NCBI GenBank assembly: GCA_047638675.1
Contig: JBLIML010000001.1
Location: forward strand, 1 to 64,000
Reading direction: 5' to 3'
DNA: 64,000 nucleotides
Origin: WLWS01 sp047638675
GTDB lineage: Bacteria > Pseudomonadota > Gammaproteobacteria > Eutrophobiales > Eutrophobiaceae
Made by a program: the position numbers and the translations under genes. This document shows positions 35,169 to 44,953 of this stretch, piece after piece; position 1 is the first letter of the stretch, and each line of letters starts with the position of its first letter. A model generated the notes under the pieces. The model did not search any database. It saw only the letters and a list, made by a program, of their open reading frames with translations, and was not told the DNA's origin.

Positions 35169-36386
35169 CTACAAATAACTTAACCACCAATCTTTGCGCT
35201 TGCGCTTAACATTTGCCATCCATCTGCAAAATGGGTACAGGATGATGAGTACCGTTATCCAGGTGATATAGACACCAATCAGTCCCGTGCCATAGCCTTG
35301 TGGGTAGAAAATAAAGGAATGTAAAAATTGTCCGGACTCGAACCCTTGTGTCATACCAAAGAAGATACTCAGTACATGTATCAAATAGAAATGTGCAACG
35401 TAAAAGGCGAAAGGCACTCTTCCAAACATCACCAGGGTATCTTTGAACCATCCCTGGAGTTTATCCGCATAGGCGCAGACAATTGCCATGGGACCGAGGG
35501 TTGCAAGTAGAAATAAAAGACTGGGTGGGTATTTGCTGACATTCATGAAATCAAAGAAAGTTGCTATCCCACCCCCGCTTTGAATTTCCCATGAATTCGG
35601 ATCACCATAAATACCAAGTGCTCTAAGGGCGATAAAGGCTGCGATAAAGGCCAATCCCGTTTTGACCAGAAAGGGATCCCGTGATTCTGGCGCTTTCTGA
35701 AATATAAAGGCCGTGCCGTAGCCAAGCAACATAAGCCCTATCCACGGCAATAAGGGATAAACAAAGATCAAATAGAAAGGCCCTAACACCATTGACCCTT
35801 GCGCATGCAAACCTAGCCAGAAAGGATCATTACCGCCCATAATATTTCCTACAGGCCAATACGGATCCAACAAATTGTGGCCCACAAGAATAAGAGCCGC
35901 GATGATAAAACAGGCTTTTGCGCCCATGTATTGCGCGCCTGCCAGCACAAGCATGCCTAAGCCGAGTACTCAAATCACTTGCAGGACGACTATGGTTAAG
36001 CCACCCATTTGAGGCTCTCCGAATGGTGAGAATGAAATTCCTGTAGAGATAATGGCTACTTCTACAAAGATCAGCCAGAGACCACGTTTGAAGACGAAAC
36101 TCGCTACTTCATTTCGTGATTTACGCACAGCCATTAAACCAACAGACGTCCCGGCAAGAAACACAAACACTGGTGCACAGAAGTGTGTGATCCAACGAGT
36201 GAAATAAAGTCCGGCACTAACATCCGGCTGCGACATGGGATCCTGCACACCACCCACCATAAAAAAATCACGCACGTGGTCAAGTGCCATAATAATGATT
36301 ACCAGGCCACGTAACATGTCAATGTTAGTTAGTCGGTATGAGCGCGCATCTTTGTCTATACCAGAAGTGCTTTCCATAGATACCAA
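35169..36386 (-). pseudogene. DUF1624 (HGSNAT-like acyltransferase fold) membrane protein interrupted by in-frame TGA
   Basis: A 405-codon frame in one phase from ATG 36386 to stop 35169, broken only by TGA at 35970-35972. The upstream part has the DUF1624 start NIDMLRGLVIIIMALDHVRDFF and the downstream part the remaining TM helices (about 10 in all) with FYVAHFYLIHVL. The TGA sits in LQVI-stop-VLGLGM, where family members commonly have Trp, consistent with a single TGG to TGA change. Protein-like composition continues on both sides, so the loss is recent, a sequence error, or read through. The substrate of this predicted acyl-transfer family is unknown. Confidence 0.85.
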
Positions 36387-36415
36387 TTACTCAAAAGTAA
36401 AAAATAGTTTGCGAA

Positions 36416-36772
36416 TCAGCGCTTTTTATCCAACAAGTCCTTCAAGTTTGCAAAGGGCTTGCTTGTAGCCTGAGACTTCTCGTTCTCGCTGCTTCTGCCG
36501 CTTGTAGAAACTTCACGATCGAGGTAACGCGCATGTTCGTTATCGTGACAATATAAACACAGCAATTCCCAGTTGCTGCCATCGGAGGTGTTATTATCGT
36601 GATTATGATCTTTATGATGCACGGTCAATTCACTGAGATTCTCGCGAGTAAATTCACGTGAACATTTGCCACATATCCAGGGATACATCTTGAGAGCCAA
36701 ATCGCGATATGAGTGGCCTCTTGTCTCGGCCTGCTTTCTTGATTCTGCTACGACTTTATCGAGTTCATTCAT
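36416..36772 (-). CDS. yajD: HNH endonuclease-family protein YajD
   Basis: A 118-residue small HNH protein. Zinc-knuckle cysteines CGKC (residues 34-37) and CLYC near 72-75 surround LTVHHKDHNHDNN, the HNH core. Sequence and length match E. coli YajD (115 residues), whose cellular role is not established. It is 29 bp upstream of the interrupted DUF1624 gene and may share its transcript. Confidence 0.92.
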   Translation of the reverse strand: MNELDKVVAESRKQAETRGHSYRDLALKMYPWICGKCSREFTRENLSELTVHHKDHNHDNNTSDGSNWELLCLYCHDNEHARYLDREVSTSGRSSENEKSQATSKPFANLKDLLDKKR

Positions 36773-36856
36773 TGTTGCCAGTATAGAATGGAAAGATAGA
36801 ATAATAAATTAGCAAATTCGACCAGCGAACTCATTTTCTTTAATGCCGGTGATTTT

Positions 36857-37888
36857 TCATATTATCTTAAATGCAGGCATTATTTTGCTAGTAACAAGTT
36901 TCAGTGAACGCATCTCTTCAACATGACCAAGATCACCGAAAGCGATTTGTAGTGCAAAATAATTTATCCCAGTTTCAACTACTTGCTGCTTAAGCTTTTC
37001 AGTAACTTGCGCTGATGTACCACACACCATCATTCCGCAATCATTTGCAACTTCAAAACTTCCCAATACCGTGAGAAAGGGAACGGAAAGGTCATTTTCT
37101 TTCCAGAGTTTTTCAAGTTTCGTGCGCCAGTCGTCGAAAGCGCGCTCACCGATTTCCCGCGCTTTGACCTCGTCATCGTTGACATAAATAAGTCGATAAG
37201 CGCCAAGGTAAGGCGTTTCTGGCGCGCTTGCCTGTCTTTCCGCGCGATTCTTATCCCAATATTCCAGGTAACTCGCCGTGAGTGCTTTTACAGTCGCTGT
37301 CGCGCCTAATGAAACACTGTGCATGCCACGCCGCGAGGACATGTCCTGACCCTCTGGCGATTTCGCCGCACTCCACATGGGGACAGGATTCTGCAGGGGC
37401 CGGAGTGTCATAGGCACCTTGTCATAGTGATAGTATTTACCCTGGTAGGTCAGGGTTTCAGAAATCAGCCCTAAGGCAATTATTTCTTCTGCTTCTGCGA
37501 GCAAATCGATTGTGTCTTCAGGATTCAGCCCGCAATATTTTATTTCTATCGGTGAGATACCCCGGCCCATGCCAAATTCAAGTCGACCATTACTCAGGTT
37601 ATCAAGCATACAAATCTCTTCCAGCAAACGCATAGGTAAGTAGGCTGGAACGACATAAACGAGCGGTCCTATCTTAATTCTACTGGTGTGGGTAGCTACT
37701 GCGGCAAGAAAAACATTAGGCGATGGTGCCGAACCCAATGGTGTGCCGTGGTGTTCAGCCAGATGATAATTTCGAAAGCCACCTTCTTCTGCTGCCTGAA
37801 TGAAGCGAAGACGCTCTGTATAAGTCTGTGCAAGGGTCTCCCCTGCCCGCATATCAAGGTGATCAAATATTCCGAATTCGATTGTCAT
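36857..37888 (-). CDS. LLM-class flavin-dependent oxidoreductase
   Basis: A 343-residue luciferase-like monooxygenase fold. The family blocks are YHLAEHHGTPLG (residues 41-52), NGRLEFGMGRG (about 100-110) and a C-terminal TIM barrel. Members use FMNH2 or F420; in Gammaproteobacteria FMN with a separate reductase is more likely. The substrate is unknown. It is flanked by yajD (84 bp) and nhaA (187 bp, no other gene seen there). Confidence 0.88.
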   Translation of the reverse strand: MTIEFGIFDHLDMRAGETLAQTYTERLRFIQAAEEGGFRNYHLAEHHGTPLGSAPSPNVFLAAVATHTSRIKIGPLVYVVPAYLPMRLLEEICMLDNLSNGRLEFGMGRGISPIEIKYCGLNPEDTIDLLAEAEEIIALGLISETLTYQGKYYHYDKVPMTLRPLQNPVPMWSAAKSPEGQDMSSRRGMHSVSLGATATVKALTASYLEYWDKNRAERQASAPETPYLGAYRLIYVNDDEVKAREIGERAFDDWRTKLEKLWKENDLSVPFLTVLGSFEVANDCGMMVCGTSAQVTEKLKQQVVETGINYFALQIAFGDLGHVEEMRSLKLVTSKIMPAFKII

Positions 37889-38075
37889 GTCTAATAGACT
37901 CAGTAATGATAAATATGCGTCTCATCGCGATGAATGATTATTTCTTTAAGACTAATACGGTATATCCAGCAAATATCATGCATTGCAGCGGCACAATTTC
38001 CTGGTGCATGGACCTCACCGACATTATTCCTTTCCAGTTCCAGATAGACGTCCAAAGATAATTTTCAGCGAGCGT

Positions 38076-39272
38076 TTAAACTAGGGACTCTTTTTTTAAA
38101 GGCAAACTAAAACGCAGTATCAAATAACCTGCAAGACCCGATGCCACAGAACCGACAATGATGCCCAGACGCTCATCAAACAAGTGGTTTACATTTGTTT
38201 CTTCGAAAGCCAGAGAGCCAATAAACAAGCTCATTGTAAAACCTACGCCACAAAGCGCCGCGGTCCCATATAAAGAGGCAAAAGACATTCCTTTCGGCAA
38301 GCTCGCCAATTTCAATTTTATAGCCATCCAGCAAAGACCAAAGACACCCACTTGCTTGCCAATGAATAAACCAAGAGCAATGCCGAGTGGGACACTGTGT
38401 AAAAGATGCTCACTACCAACACCAGACAAGTTAATACCTGCGTTCGCAAAAGCAAAAACTGGCAACACGTAAAATGCAACGATAGTATGCAAATCAGACT
38501 CCATACTTTTCAGAGGTGAATGGTCTGGGTTTGTTTTTGACTTCATCGGAATAAACATCGCCAGGATAACTCCCGCAAGCGTTGCATGGACACCGGATTT
38601 CAACATTGCCACCCACATCACAAGTCCAACCATTAGATAAACACTTTTCGATTCGGTATTACGTCTGTTTAACAAGACAAGGACCGGAATACAACTTGCA
38701 ACGACAAACAAAGACATCGGAGATATTTTTGCAGTGTAAAAAAATGCGATAATAATTATTGCTCCGACATCATCAAATATTGCTAATGATGTCAGGAATA
38801 TCTTTAGACTCGTTGGCACTCGTGAGCCTAATAATGAAAGTACGCCTAATGCAAATGCTATATCGGTAGCCGCGGGAATAGCCCAGCCTTTCATGGCAAC
38901 AGGATCATCATAGTTAAAATAGCCATAAATAAGTGCCGGTATAAGCATGCCACCTACAGCAGCCACACCAGGCAATATAATATTTCGTCTATCTGATAGT
39001 TCCCCTTCAACAAGCTCTCTTTTTAATTCTAGCCCGATAAGGAAAAAGAATATCGCCATTAAGCCGTCGTTGACCCAAAGCAATAGTGGTTTCGCTATCT
39101 CGAGGACGCCAATCCGGATCTCTACAGGCGTCTCAAGTAAAAGAGCGTAGTATGAATGCAAGGGTGTATTTGCACATAAAAGTGCAAACGCCGCCGCAAA
39201 CATTAGAATTATTCCGCTTGCGGATTCTAGCTTGAAAAAACCAGATAAAAATGTATCTCGTTGATTACTCAC
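38076..39272 (-). CDS. nhaA: Na+/H+ antiporter NhaA
   Basis: A 398-residue inner-membrane antiporter that exports Na+ in exchange for 2 H+. NhaA signatures are present: GAIFFFLIGLELKRE-like segment (FFFLIGLELKRE), the TM4 block AATDIAFALGVLSLLG and the ion-binding Asp pair in LAIFDDVGAIIII (equivalent to D163/D164 of E. coli). Length is near 388. It is probably important for salt or alkaline stress; the CPA1 antiporter at 60541 is a second system. Confidence 0.96.
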   Translation of the reverse strand: MSNQRDTFLSGFFKLESASGIILMFAAAFALLCANTPLHSYYALLLETPVEIRIGVLEIAKPLLLWVNDGLMAIFFFLIGLELKRELVEGELSDRRNIILPGVAAVGGMLIPALIYGYFNYDDPVAMKGWAIPAATDIAFALGVLSLLGSRVPTSLKIFLTSLAIFDDVGAIIIIAFFYTAKISPMSLFVVASCIPVLVLLNRRNTESKSVYLMVGLVMWVAMLKSGVHATLAGVILAMFIPMKSKTNPDHSPLKSMESDLHTIVAFYVLPVFAFANAGINLSGVGSEHLLHSVPLGIALGLFIGKQVGVFGLCWMAIKLKLASLPKGMSFASLYGTAALCGVGFTMSLFIGSLAFEETNVNHLFDERLGIIVGSVASGLAGYLILRFSLPLKKESLV

Positions 39273-39375
39273 AGATCAATCTGTCCTCTGCTTCATTCAA
39301 TAGATTTATTTAAAGTAGTAGGAAAAGAATCAATTAAAACTACAGGCATGGACGTTACTAAAAGCGCGGTTAGAA

Positions 39376-39813
39376 TTACCTCTCTTCCTGATTCAAACTC
39401 CGAATTACGACGGTTCCTGCCAACTTGTCATGCCAGCCTTGTTTTCGACTATCAAACCCAACCCATATAATCCCCAGAAAAAAGGGTAGCATAGAGACAT
39501 AGTAGCCCAAATAACGACCGACAAGTTGTCCAGCTGAGGGTTTGCCACCCGTTTTTGCATCCACTATTTTTAGTTTTAGCAACATTTTCCCCGGTGTGGC
39601 CGATTTGTAAATCCAAAATAATATAATAACAATTGCAGGTAATACGTAATTCAACATCACATCCCAATAACCAAGGATAACGCTTTCGCTCATCAAGTAC
39701 TTTTCACCGTAAATTAGAAATAATAATGGGAATACGATGAACATAATCATTATCGTGTCTACGATTGCCGCCAGTGTTCTAATCCAGAAACCTGCATAAT
39801 CGACATCATTCAT
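39376..39813 (-). CDS. RDD family membrane protein
   Basis: A 145-residue RDD-domain protein with about 3 TM segments. The N terminus YAGFWIRTLAAIVDTIM carries the Arg and Asp, and GKMLLKLKIVD with RKQGWHDKLAGTVVI carries the later conserved Asp. RDD proteins are often linked with ion exchange or transport; the function is not known here. A 44-residue N-terminal duplicate of the same family lies at 40218-40352, with the cupin gene between them. Confidence 0.9.
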   Translation of the reverse strand: MNDVDYAGFWIRTLAAIVDTIMIMFIVFPLLFLIYGEKYLMSESVILGYWDVMLNYVLPAIVIILFWIYKSATPGKMLLKLKIVDAKTGGKPSAGQLVGRYLGYYVSMLPFFLGIIWVGFDSRKQGWHDKLAGTVVIRSLNQEER

Positions 39814-39871
39814 TTTGGATCTCTCCCGTTTGCTGACTATTTTTTCTTATTATCTATTTGCCTTACTTTGA

Positions 39872-40225
39872 TTAATCTGAAGAGAGAAACTCAGGACGAT
39901 CTTCGCCCTGGGTGACCAGTACAAGGGTATCTAGCAAGGCCGTTTCCATATGCGTGTCGCCCGGTTCGACAAAATAACAACCACCAGCAGCCACATTGAT
40001 TTTCTCTCCTTGACCCGTATCAATTTCCATTTCACCTTCTACCACCATTACCTGTACCCACTTAGGGTGAGTATGTCGGGGAATGCACATGCCCTTTGGC
40101 ATGCGAAAGAAAGCTGAGCGTATATTGAACGCGCCTTCCCAAATAACGCTCTTATTTATTTCGGTACCGCCTCGTACCGGAGCGACGATCCACGACTGCT
40201 TTTCTTTTGGAAAATATTTACTCAT
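39872..40225 (-). CDS. Cupin-domain protein
   Basis: A 117-residue single-domain cupin. PRHTHPKWVQVMVVEGEME is the first cupin motif with His ligands, and FVEPGDTHMETA the second. It probably binds a divalent metal in a beta-barrel; the substrate is unknown (anti-sigma ChrR-like or small-molecule-binding cupins are alternatives). ATG at 40225 is used because it starts inside the end of the truncated RDD frame (8-nt overlap), implying translational coupling. Confidence 0.85.
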   Translation of the reverse strand: MSKYFPKEKQSWIVAPVRGGTEINKSVIWEGAFNIRSAFFRMPKGMCIPRHTHPKWVQVMVVEGEMEIDTGQGEKINVAAGGCYFVEPGDTHMETALLDTLVLVTQGEDRPEFLSSD

Positions 40226-40352
40226 TATCAACCCAGTATTCCTGACCATAGATGAAAGTGTGTATTGGCATAACAACCATGAGGACTAAAATCGTATCAA
40301 TCATTGCCGCTACGGTCCTAATCCAAAACCCGGCGTATTTTTGTTCACTCAT
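40218..40352 (-). pseudogene. Truncated RDD-family gene
   Basis: The 44-codon frame MSEQKYAGFWIRTVAAMIDT matches the first 40 residues of the intact RDD protein at 39376 (MNDVDYAGFWIRTLAAIVDT), followed by HTFIYGQEYW versus FLIYGEKYL. It then ends abruptly at TAA overlapping the cupin start. It is the remnant of a duplicated RDD gene whose middle and C terminus were deleted. The conserved N-terminal part may still serve as a translated leader for the cupin gene. Confidence 0.8.
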
Positions 40353-40664
40353 CCAATTCTCCTTAAAACATTCAGCTTCGTATGCTATGGCTATTAGCAT
40401 TGCCTGGAACAAGTCTCTTAACACCTCTTTGTTATCTTATGTGCTAACTCCGTTCATGAAAATACCACGACAATAACCTTTAGCGTAATAAGATGAATAT
40501 CTGACAACAGAGCTATTGTAAATTTACCCCTATTCGATTCTGCTCTCTTACCGATGATAAAGAGGGACTATACCGCAATTTCTCCTTTGCCAGTGTGACT
40601 CACATAGTATACGATTTCACGCTTGTGAATCTTACATCAATACACATCAGATAATTCCTATTCC
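40353..40664. other. Intergenic region, no gene seen
   Basis: A 312-bp divergent region between the truncated RDD gene and the CDP-alcohol phosphatidyltransferase gene. It must contain promoters for both directions, but no clear -35/-10 pair, operator or RNA was identified. The segment 40609-40629 carries TGTGACTCACA and TTCACGCTTGTGAA, which are short palindromes of unclear meaning. Confidence 0.5.
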
Positions 40665-41894
40665 ATGCCAGACTACGTATACATGGTCAATGACGTGCCC
40701 GTTTCTATTTGGGGATTGACTTCTCGTGAACGATTACAACGAATGATTCTACGTGCAGGTCATTTGACCTTCACTAAAGACCTGGCCTCTTTACCGGCTG
40801 ATTCTTCAGTCCTGATTCTTAGAGGTGATTTCCTCTACGACGATCGAATCATTAAGCGGCTTGTTAAAGAAGAAAATACGCTGCTGCAAATATCACTTAA
40901 TAAAAACCTTGTCCCCGTTGCCGCCGTGGTTAATTCACAACTGGCTGTTCAGACAGAGGCAATATTATTGATAAATGCGTCGGCAAGAGATACCCCAGAA
41001 ATTCCAACAGTTCAGCTTAATGATTGGTCATCTGGATTTCAAGAACAACTTCGTAAGTTTGATCCTCCTTATATTTTGCCAATTGTTGCTGATAATAAAG
41101 AAGCCTTTGAAGAACATTTGTATTCGGGTTCATACAAAGGAGTAACCGACCTGGTCACCAAATGGCTCTGGCCTATCCCGGCTAAATGGGTCGTTCGGAT
41201 ATGTGTCAATACTGGCATTACGCCAAATGCTGTCACCATCTTCAGTTTGATCCTGACCATTATAGTTGGAGTGTGCTTTGCGCAGGGACAGTACGTGTTA
41301 GGACTTCTCGCAGGTTGGCTTATGACCTTTCTCGATACCGTAGATGGGAAACTTGCTCGAGTGACAGTTACCTCTAGCAAAATTGGCCACATTCTGGATC
41401 ACGGACTCGATATTATACATCCCCCATTTTGGTATATCGCCTGGGGTATGGGGCTAGGTATTTTCACGCCACCAACGTCCTGGCTTTCACTTCACAACAT
41501 TTTTGGGATTATTCTTGTTGGGTATATTGTAGGTCGATTATGTGAAGGCCTGTTTCAATTGTGCCTCGGCAAATTTGGCTTGTACTGCTGGCGACCACTC
41601 GACTCTTTTAACAGACTCATTACGGCTCGACGAAACCCCAATCTTATTTTGCTGACGATCTCGCTAGTTTGTGGTCGTCCAGATTTAGGGCTGCTCGCAG
41701 TCGTAGCCTGGACGGCACTCTCAACTCTCATTATCCTTATTCGTCTGATTTTTGCATTTGGCGCCAGATTAATTTCCGGCAAGCCACTTCGTCCATGGCT
41801 TGCAGATATTGGTACAATCATCGATCGCAATTCCATAGCGGCTAAAATATTTACACGGCCTCCTCTCACTACTACCATTCAATCAACGGATTGA
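40665..41894 (+). CDS. CDP-alcohol phosphatidyltransferase with N-terminal nucleotidyltransferase-like region
   Basis: A 409-residue protein. The C-terminal half is a CDP-alcohol phosphatidyltransferase membrane enzyme with the catalytic motif D-G-x2-A-R (Asp227, Gly228, Ala231, Arg232), then Gly241, Asp245 and Asp249. The N-terminal 160 residues look like a shortened sugar-nucleotidyltransferase-type domain lacking a visible GxGxR signature, as in bifunctional inositol-phosphate enzymes. It probably makes an unusual phospholipid head group or a phosphodiester precursor. It starts the accessory surface-glycan region. Confidence 0.85.
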   Translation: MPDYVYMVNDVPVSIWGLTSRERLQRMILRAGHLTFTKDLASLPADSSVLILRGDFLYDDRIIKRLVKEENTLLQISLNKNLVPVAAVVNSQLAVQTEAILLINASARDTPEIPTVQLNDWSSGFQEQLRKFDPPYILPIVADNKEAFEEHLYSGSYKGVTDLVTKWLWPIPAKWVVRICVNTGITPNAVTIFSLILTIIVGVCFAQGQYVLGLLAGWLMTFLDTVDGKLARVTVTSSKIGHILDHGLDIIHPPFWYIAWGMGLGIFTPPTSWLSLHNIFGIILVGYIVGRLCEGLFQLCLGKFGLYCWRPLDSFNRLITARRNPNLILLTISLVCGRPDLGLLAVVAWTALSTLIILIRLIFAFGARLISGKPLRPWLADIGTIIDRNSIAAKIFTRPPLTTTIQSTD

Positions 41895-41953
41895 TTCTAG
41901 TATCATCAAGGATAAAACTGACGTTCTATTCCTGACAAAGACTCAAGCATATT

Positions 41954-43033
41954 TCACGACCAAGGCAATGACAGGGCTACTTTCTCTCTGTAAATGAGTT
42001 TGCTCAAAGCGTTTATATGACTATCTATTGCAGGTTCAGTACGATACCTATTAGTGAGTTTACACAGTTCATGAGTATTACCGAATTGTTTCAGTGAACT
42101 AATAAAGTCTACGGCTAAAGCGTCAGGATCCCGTATCGCCGTAACATCTTATGATGTCACACCCTTCAGTAATTCGCGTGCTGCAAGGAAGGGATCTGTA
42201 CTTACCACCGAGATATTATGAGCAAGTGCTTCCAATACGACTGCGAGCAAACCTTCATAATCGGAAGACAACACGAAAAGACCTGACGAAGCCAAATATT
42301 CTTCCACATCTGAAACGAAACCCGGCATGTCAATCAAAAGTGTTATTCCCAGGGTCTTCGTCAAAGCTTCGAGCGCCTGGCGGTCCTTGCCATCCCCAAG
42401 TACCAGGAGTCGACAGTCGATAGAATTTCTGACTAAATCAACGGTCTGCAATAACATACATTATATTATTGCGGATGTACTTGAGATTTTCATGTAACAG
42501 CTCAGACTCGGGCTCACTAGGTGTCAATGCACCATTACAAAAACAAAAAATACAGCCGCAGCATAGGCGACGTAATAATCGTTTAAGCATTTTGTCATAG
42601 GGTCTAAGGATGGGATTGGTGGTTTTGACGAAAATAGAGGTTTTCCATGGACAATAAAGCCTTGCTAATAACAAGGAAAACAGACTGACATTATTGCCTG
42701 CTGAAAGTATTACGTCAGAGTTTTCCAGACGCAAATAACGACCCGTTTTTTTAAACCATAGCCTAAATCACGTACGCGACTGCCGTTTGATTCACAGAAA
42801 AAACGAATTTTCACTCCCTCTTTAAGAACTTCCTTTAAGTCATCTTCACCGGAGCCACCACTAGCGCGAACAAAAATTTCCGTTTCTACCCCACGATTCG
42901 CAAAGCCATTGCCGAGGATTGCAGTCACCCGTTCTACACCACCTCAACCTAATTGATGAACAATAATACTTACACGGTTTGGCACGTAAGGATGAAGAGT
43001 GAATTTATCCACTCTGAAAGAGAAAATATTCAT
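41954..43033 (-). pseudogene. Decayed GT4-type glycosyltransferase
   Basis: Residual coding over about 360 codons, starting at ATG 43033. An N-terminal part (VSIIVHQLG-stop-GGVERVTAIL, TGA at 42944-42946) is followed by a frameshift at a run of seven T (42746-42752). A middle part carries DVILSAGNNVSLFSLLLARLY. A second shift at about 42445 leads to the C-terminal nucleotide-sugar part (LLVLGDGKDRQALEAL, LSSDYEGLLAVVLEALA), and an in-frame TAA at 42149-42151 comes before the tail. The usual segment of about 50 residues between the middle and C-terminal parts is missing. The gene is clearly dead. Its E-x7-E-like motif and GGVERV loop identify the family. Confidence 0.82.
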
Positions 43034-43149
43034 ATAACATGAGCATCATGCTTTGCTTGCTATACCTTGCATAAAACCCTGTTAAAAACAGTGTTAATTC
43101 AACTGGCTTTTATGAACGCTGTTTGACCTGATTTTTTGAACACTCATAT

Positions 43150-44688
43150 TCACGAATACAATTTGAGTCGTCGCCCGAATTTGCCTAATGCGATTCTGTC
43201 TCGTCTTGGTAGTGCAAAACGTATGCTTAGCCAGATAACCGACAAATAGACTATGAATATCACGGCACCCTGAAAATAAATGTGTGTTCCAGAAGTTACA
43301 ATTTCTGCAATAAAAATCGCCAGACATGCAATTGATACTGAACCAAGTATTCTTAATATACTACCATCAAGTGCATGCAGTTTTTCTCGCCTGGATAATT
43401 GTAAAACAGACAATGCTGCTTTCGTAAGTTGGCCGGCTGCAACAGCGAAAGCTACGCCCAAAGTTTCATACTGAGGAAAGGCAACAAACAATACGATGGT
43501 CGCAACGATAAATCCAATTGCACTATTTATTAAGGGTAACCCACGATGACTGATCACCTGCTGAATAGCCGATGCCGGACCAATACCTGCTTCTATGCCC
43601 TTGGCAGCTGTTAAAATAACAAGAATGGGCCATGCAGCCGCTGCACCGGTAACAAACAGTGCCAGAAGAGAATCGGCGGCAATGATTATGGCGACAGCAG
43701 TAGGCATTGCTAGTAGTAAGGAGATACGAATTGAAAAAGTGTAAAGCGCCTGCATAGCTTCATGGTCACTGTTCGTATTTGAGGCTGCGATCGGTGACAA
43801 AACATGAGAAAAAACACTGCGTACCAGCTGCGGAATACTTGCCAGTTTACGCGCAATGCTATACAAACCTGCGGCGTTGGCACCAGCTGCGCCGGGTATA
43901 CAAAAATTAATAATGACAGCGGGCAAATCAACAAACATCCGCCCCAGTACATTCGAGGGCAATACGGATAAACCAGAAAGAAAAAGATCGTGATTTACAG
44001 AGCGGGAAAGCTTTGATTTCCAAATTAACTTCAGGTTGCAATAATTATTCAGCACACGCAATGCCAATATTGCAGTAACTAAAAGTGAGCCTAGATGGGC
44101 GATGAACAAGGCAAGGGTATCCACACCAACCAGCCACAAAACGACTGCTAACACTAGACGTAATAACTGTTCCCATAGAAGACGTAGTCTGATCTCCGGT
44201 CCAAAGGCGTGACAGGCGCGCAATGCTGACGTAGCAATTTCTACCGTTGCCCACAAGGGTAGAGCCCAGACAAAAAGGCTGATCGCCAGCTCAAGCTGTA
44301 CCAAATCCTTCTCGGCGACATTAAATAAGGGGGCGATTGACGCTGAAGACCAGGACAGAATACCGGCAAGTATTAGACAAGGTGTTACACCCAGAACAAA
44401 CGCGCCTTTAATGATAACAGCGCGAGCCTCAGCTTCATTTACTTTAGGTAACACGCGTTGCAATGCTGCTGTCATTGCCAGATCCGCGATATTTTCCAAT
44501 AAATTAATCAAAGACCAGAGAACGGTATATAGACCATAGGTTGCCAGCCCAAACATCCAGGTATAAGCAGGTAGTGTAACGATTTCGATGATTGAGCCAA
44601 ACTTGGCCAGAAACACGGAACCGGCACCGCGAGCAACATCCCGACGGGCATCGAACTCGCTATTATTATGATCCTTACTTTTACTCAC
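43150..44688 (-). CDS. Polysaccharide flippase (Wzx/MATE-type)
   Basis: A 512-residue inner-membrane protein with about 14 TM segments, of the oligosaccharide flippase family (MOP superfamily): GAGSVFLAKFGSIIEIVTLPAYTWMFG at the N terminus and ARKLASIPQLVRSVFSHVLSPIAA near residue 280. It would move lipid-linked oligosaccharide across the inner membrane. It is next to the dead glycosyltransferase and near the CDP-alcohol enzyme and sulfotransferase, suggesting a surface-glycan locus. The gene itself is intact. Confidence 0.85.
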   Translation of the reverse strand: MSKSKDHNNSEFDARRDVARGAGSVFLAKFGSIIEIVTLPAYTWMFGLATYGLYTVLWSLINLLENIADLAMTAALQRVLPKVNEAEARAVIIKGAFVLGVTPCLILAGILSWSSASIAPLFNVAEKDLVQLELAISLFVWALPLWATVEIATSALRACHAFGPEIRLRLLWEQLLRLVLAVVLWLVGVDTLALFIAHLGSLLVTAILALRVLNNYCNLKLIWKSKLSRSVNHDLFLSGLSVLPSNVLGRMFVDLPAVIINFCIPGAAGANAAGLYSIARKLASIPQLVRSVFSHVLSPIAASNTNSDHEAMQALYTFSIRISLLLAMPTAVAIIIAADSLLALFVTGAAAAWPILVILTAAKGIEAGIGPASAIQQVISHRGLPLINSAIGFIVATIVLFVAFPQYETLGVAFAVAAGQLTKAALSVLQLSRREKLHALDGSILRILGSVSIACLAIFIAEIVTSGTHIYFQGAVIFIVYLSVIWLSIRFALPRRDRIALGKFGRRLKLYS

Positions 44689-44953
44689 AACATTTATCTT
44701 CTATCAATATCGAGTCAGCACGAAAAACCCTACCTGCTACGAATGTGCTCTGATGAGATGATGAATTTTTGATGATCATGGCAAGATTGATATTGTTCTG
44801 CAAAATCGGGCAATAAATGACAAGTATATACTTGAAATGTGAATAATATAAATCAATGGACTGGATCTATGACTCATTCATAGTCATATGCAAGGTCATA
44901 AAACCTTTCGGCATTTTTCAGGTTTTTTCTCCGTTAAATCACCACTAAGCTAA

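Noticed and set aside
35970..35972. Selenocysteine codon in the DUF1624 gene
   Set aside because: The family has no redox Cys at this position and the neighbours are Ile and Val; a Trp-to-stop change is the simpler reading. No hairpin resembling a bacterial SECIS was recognised just downstream.
40609..40629. Possible CRP operator before the CDP-alcohol phosphatidyltransferase gene
   Set aside because: TGTGA and TCACA are separated by one base rather than six, so it does not fit the CRP consensus.
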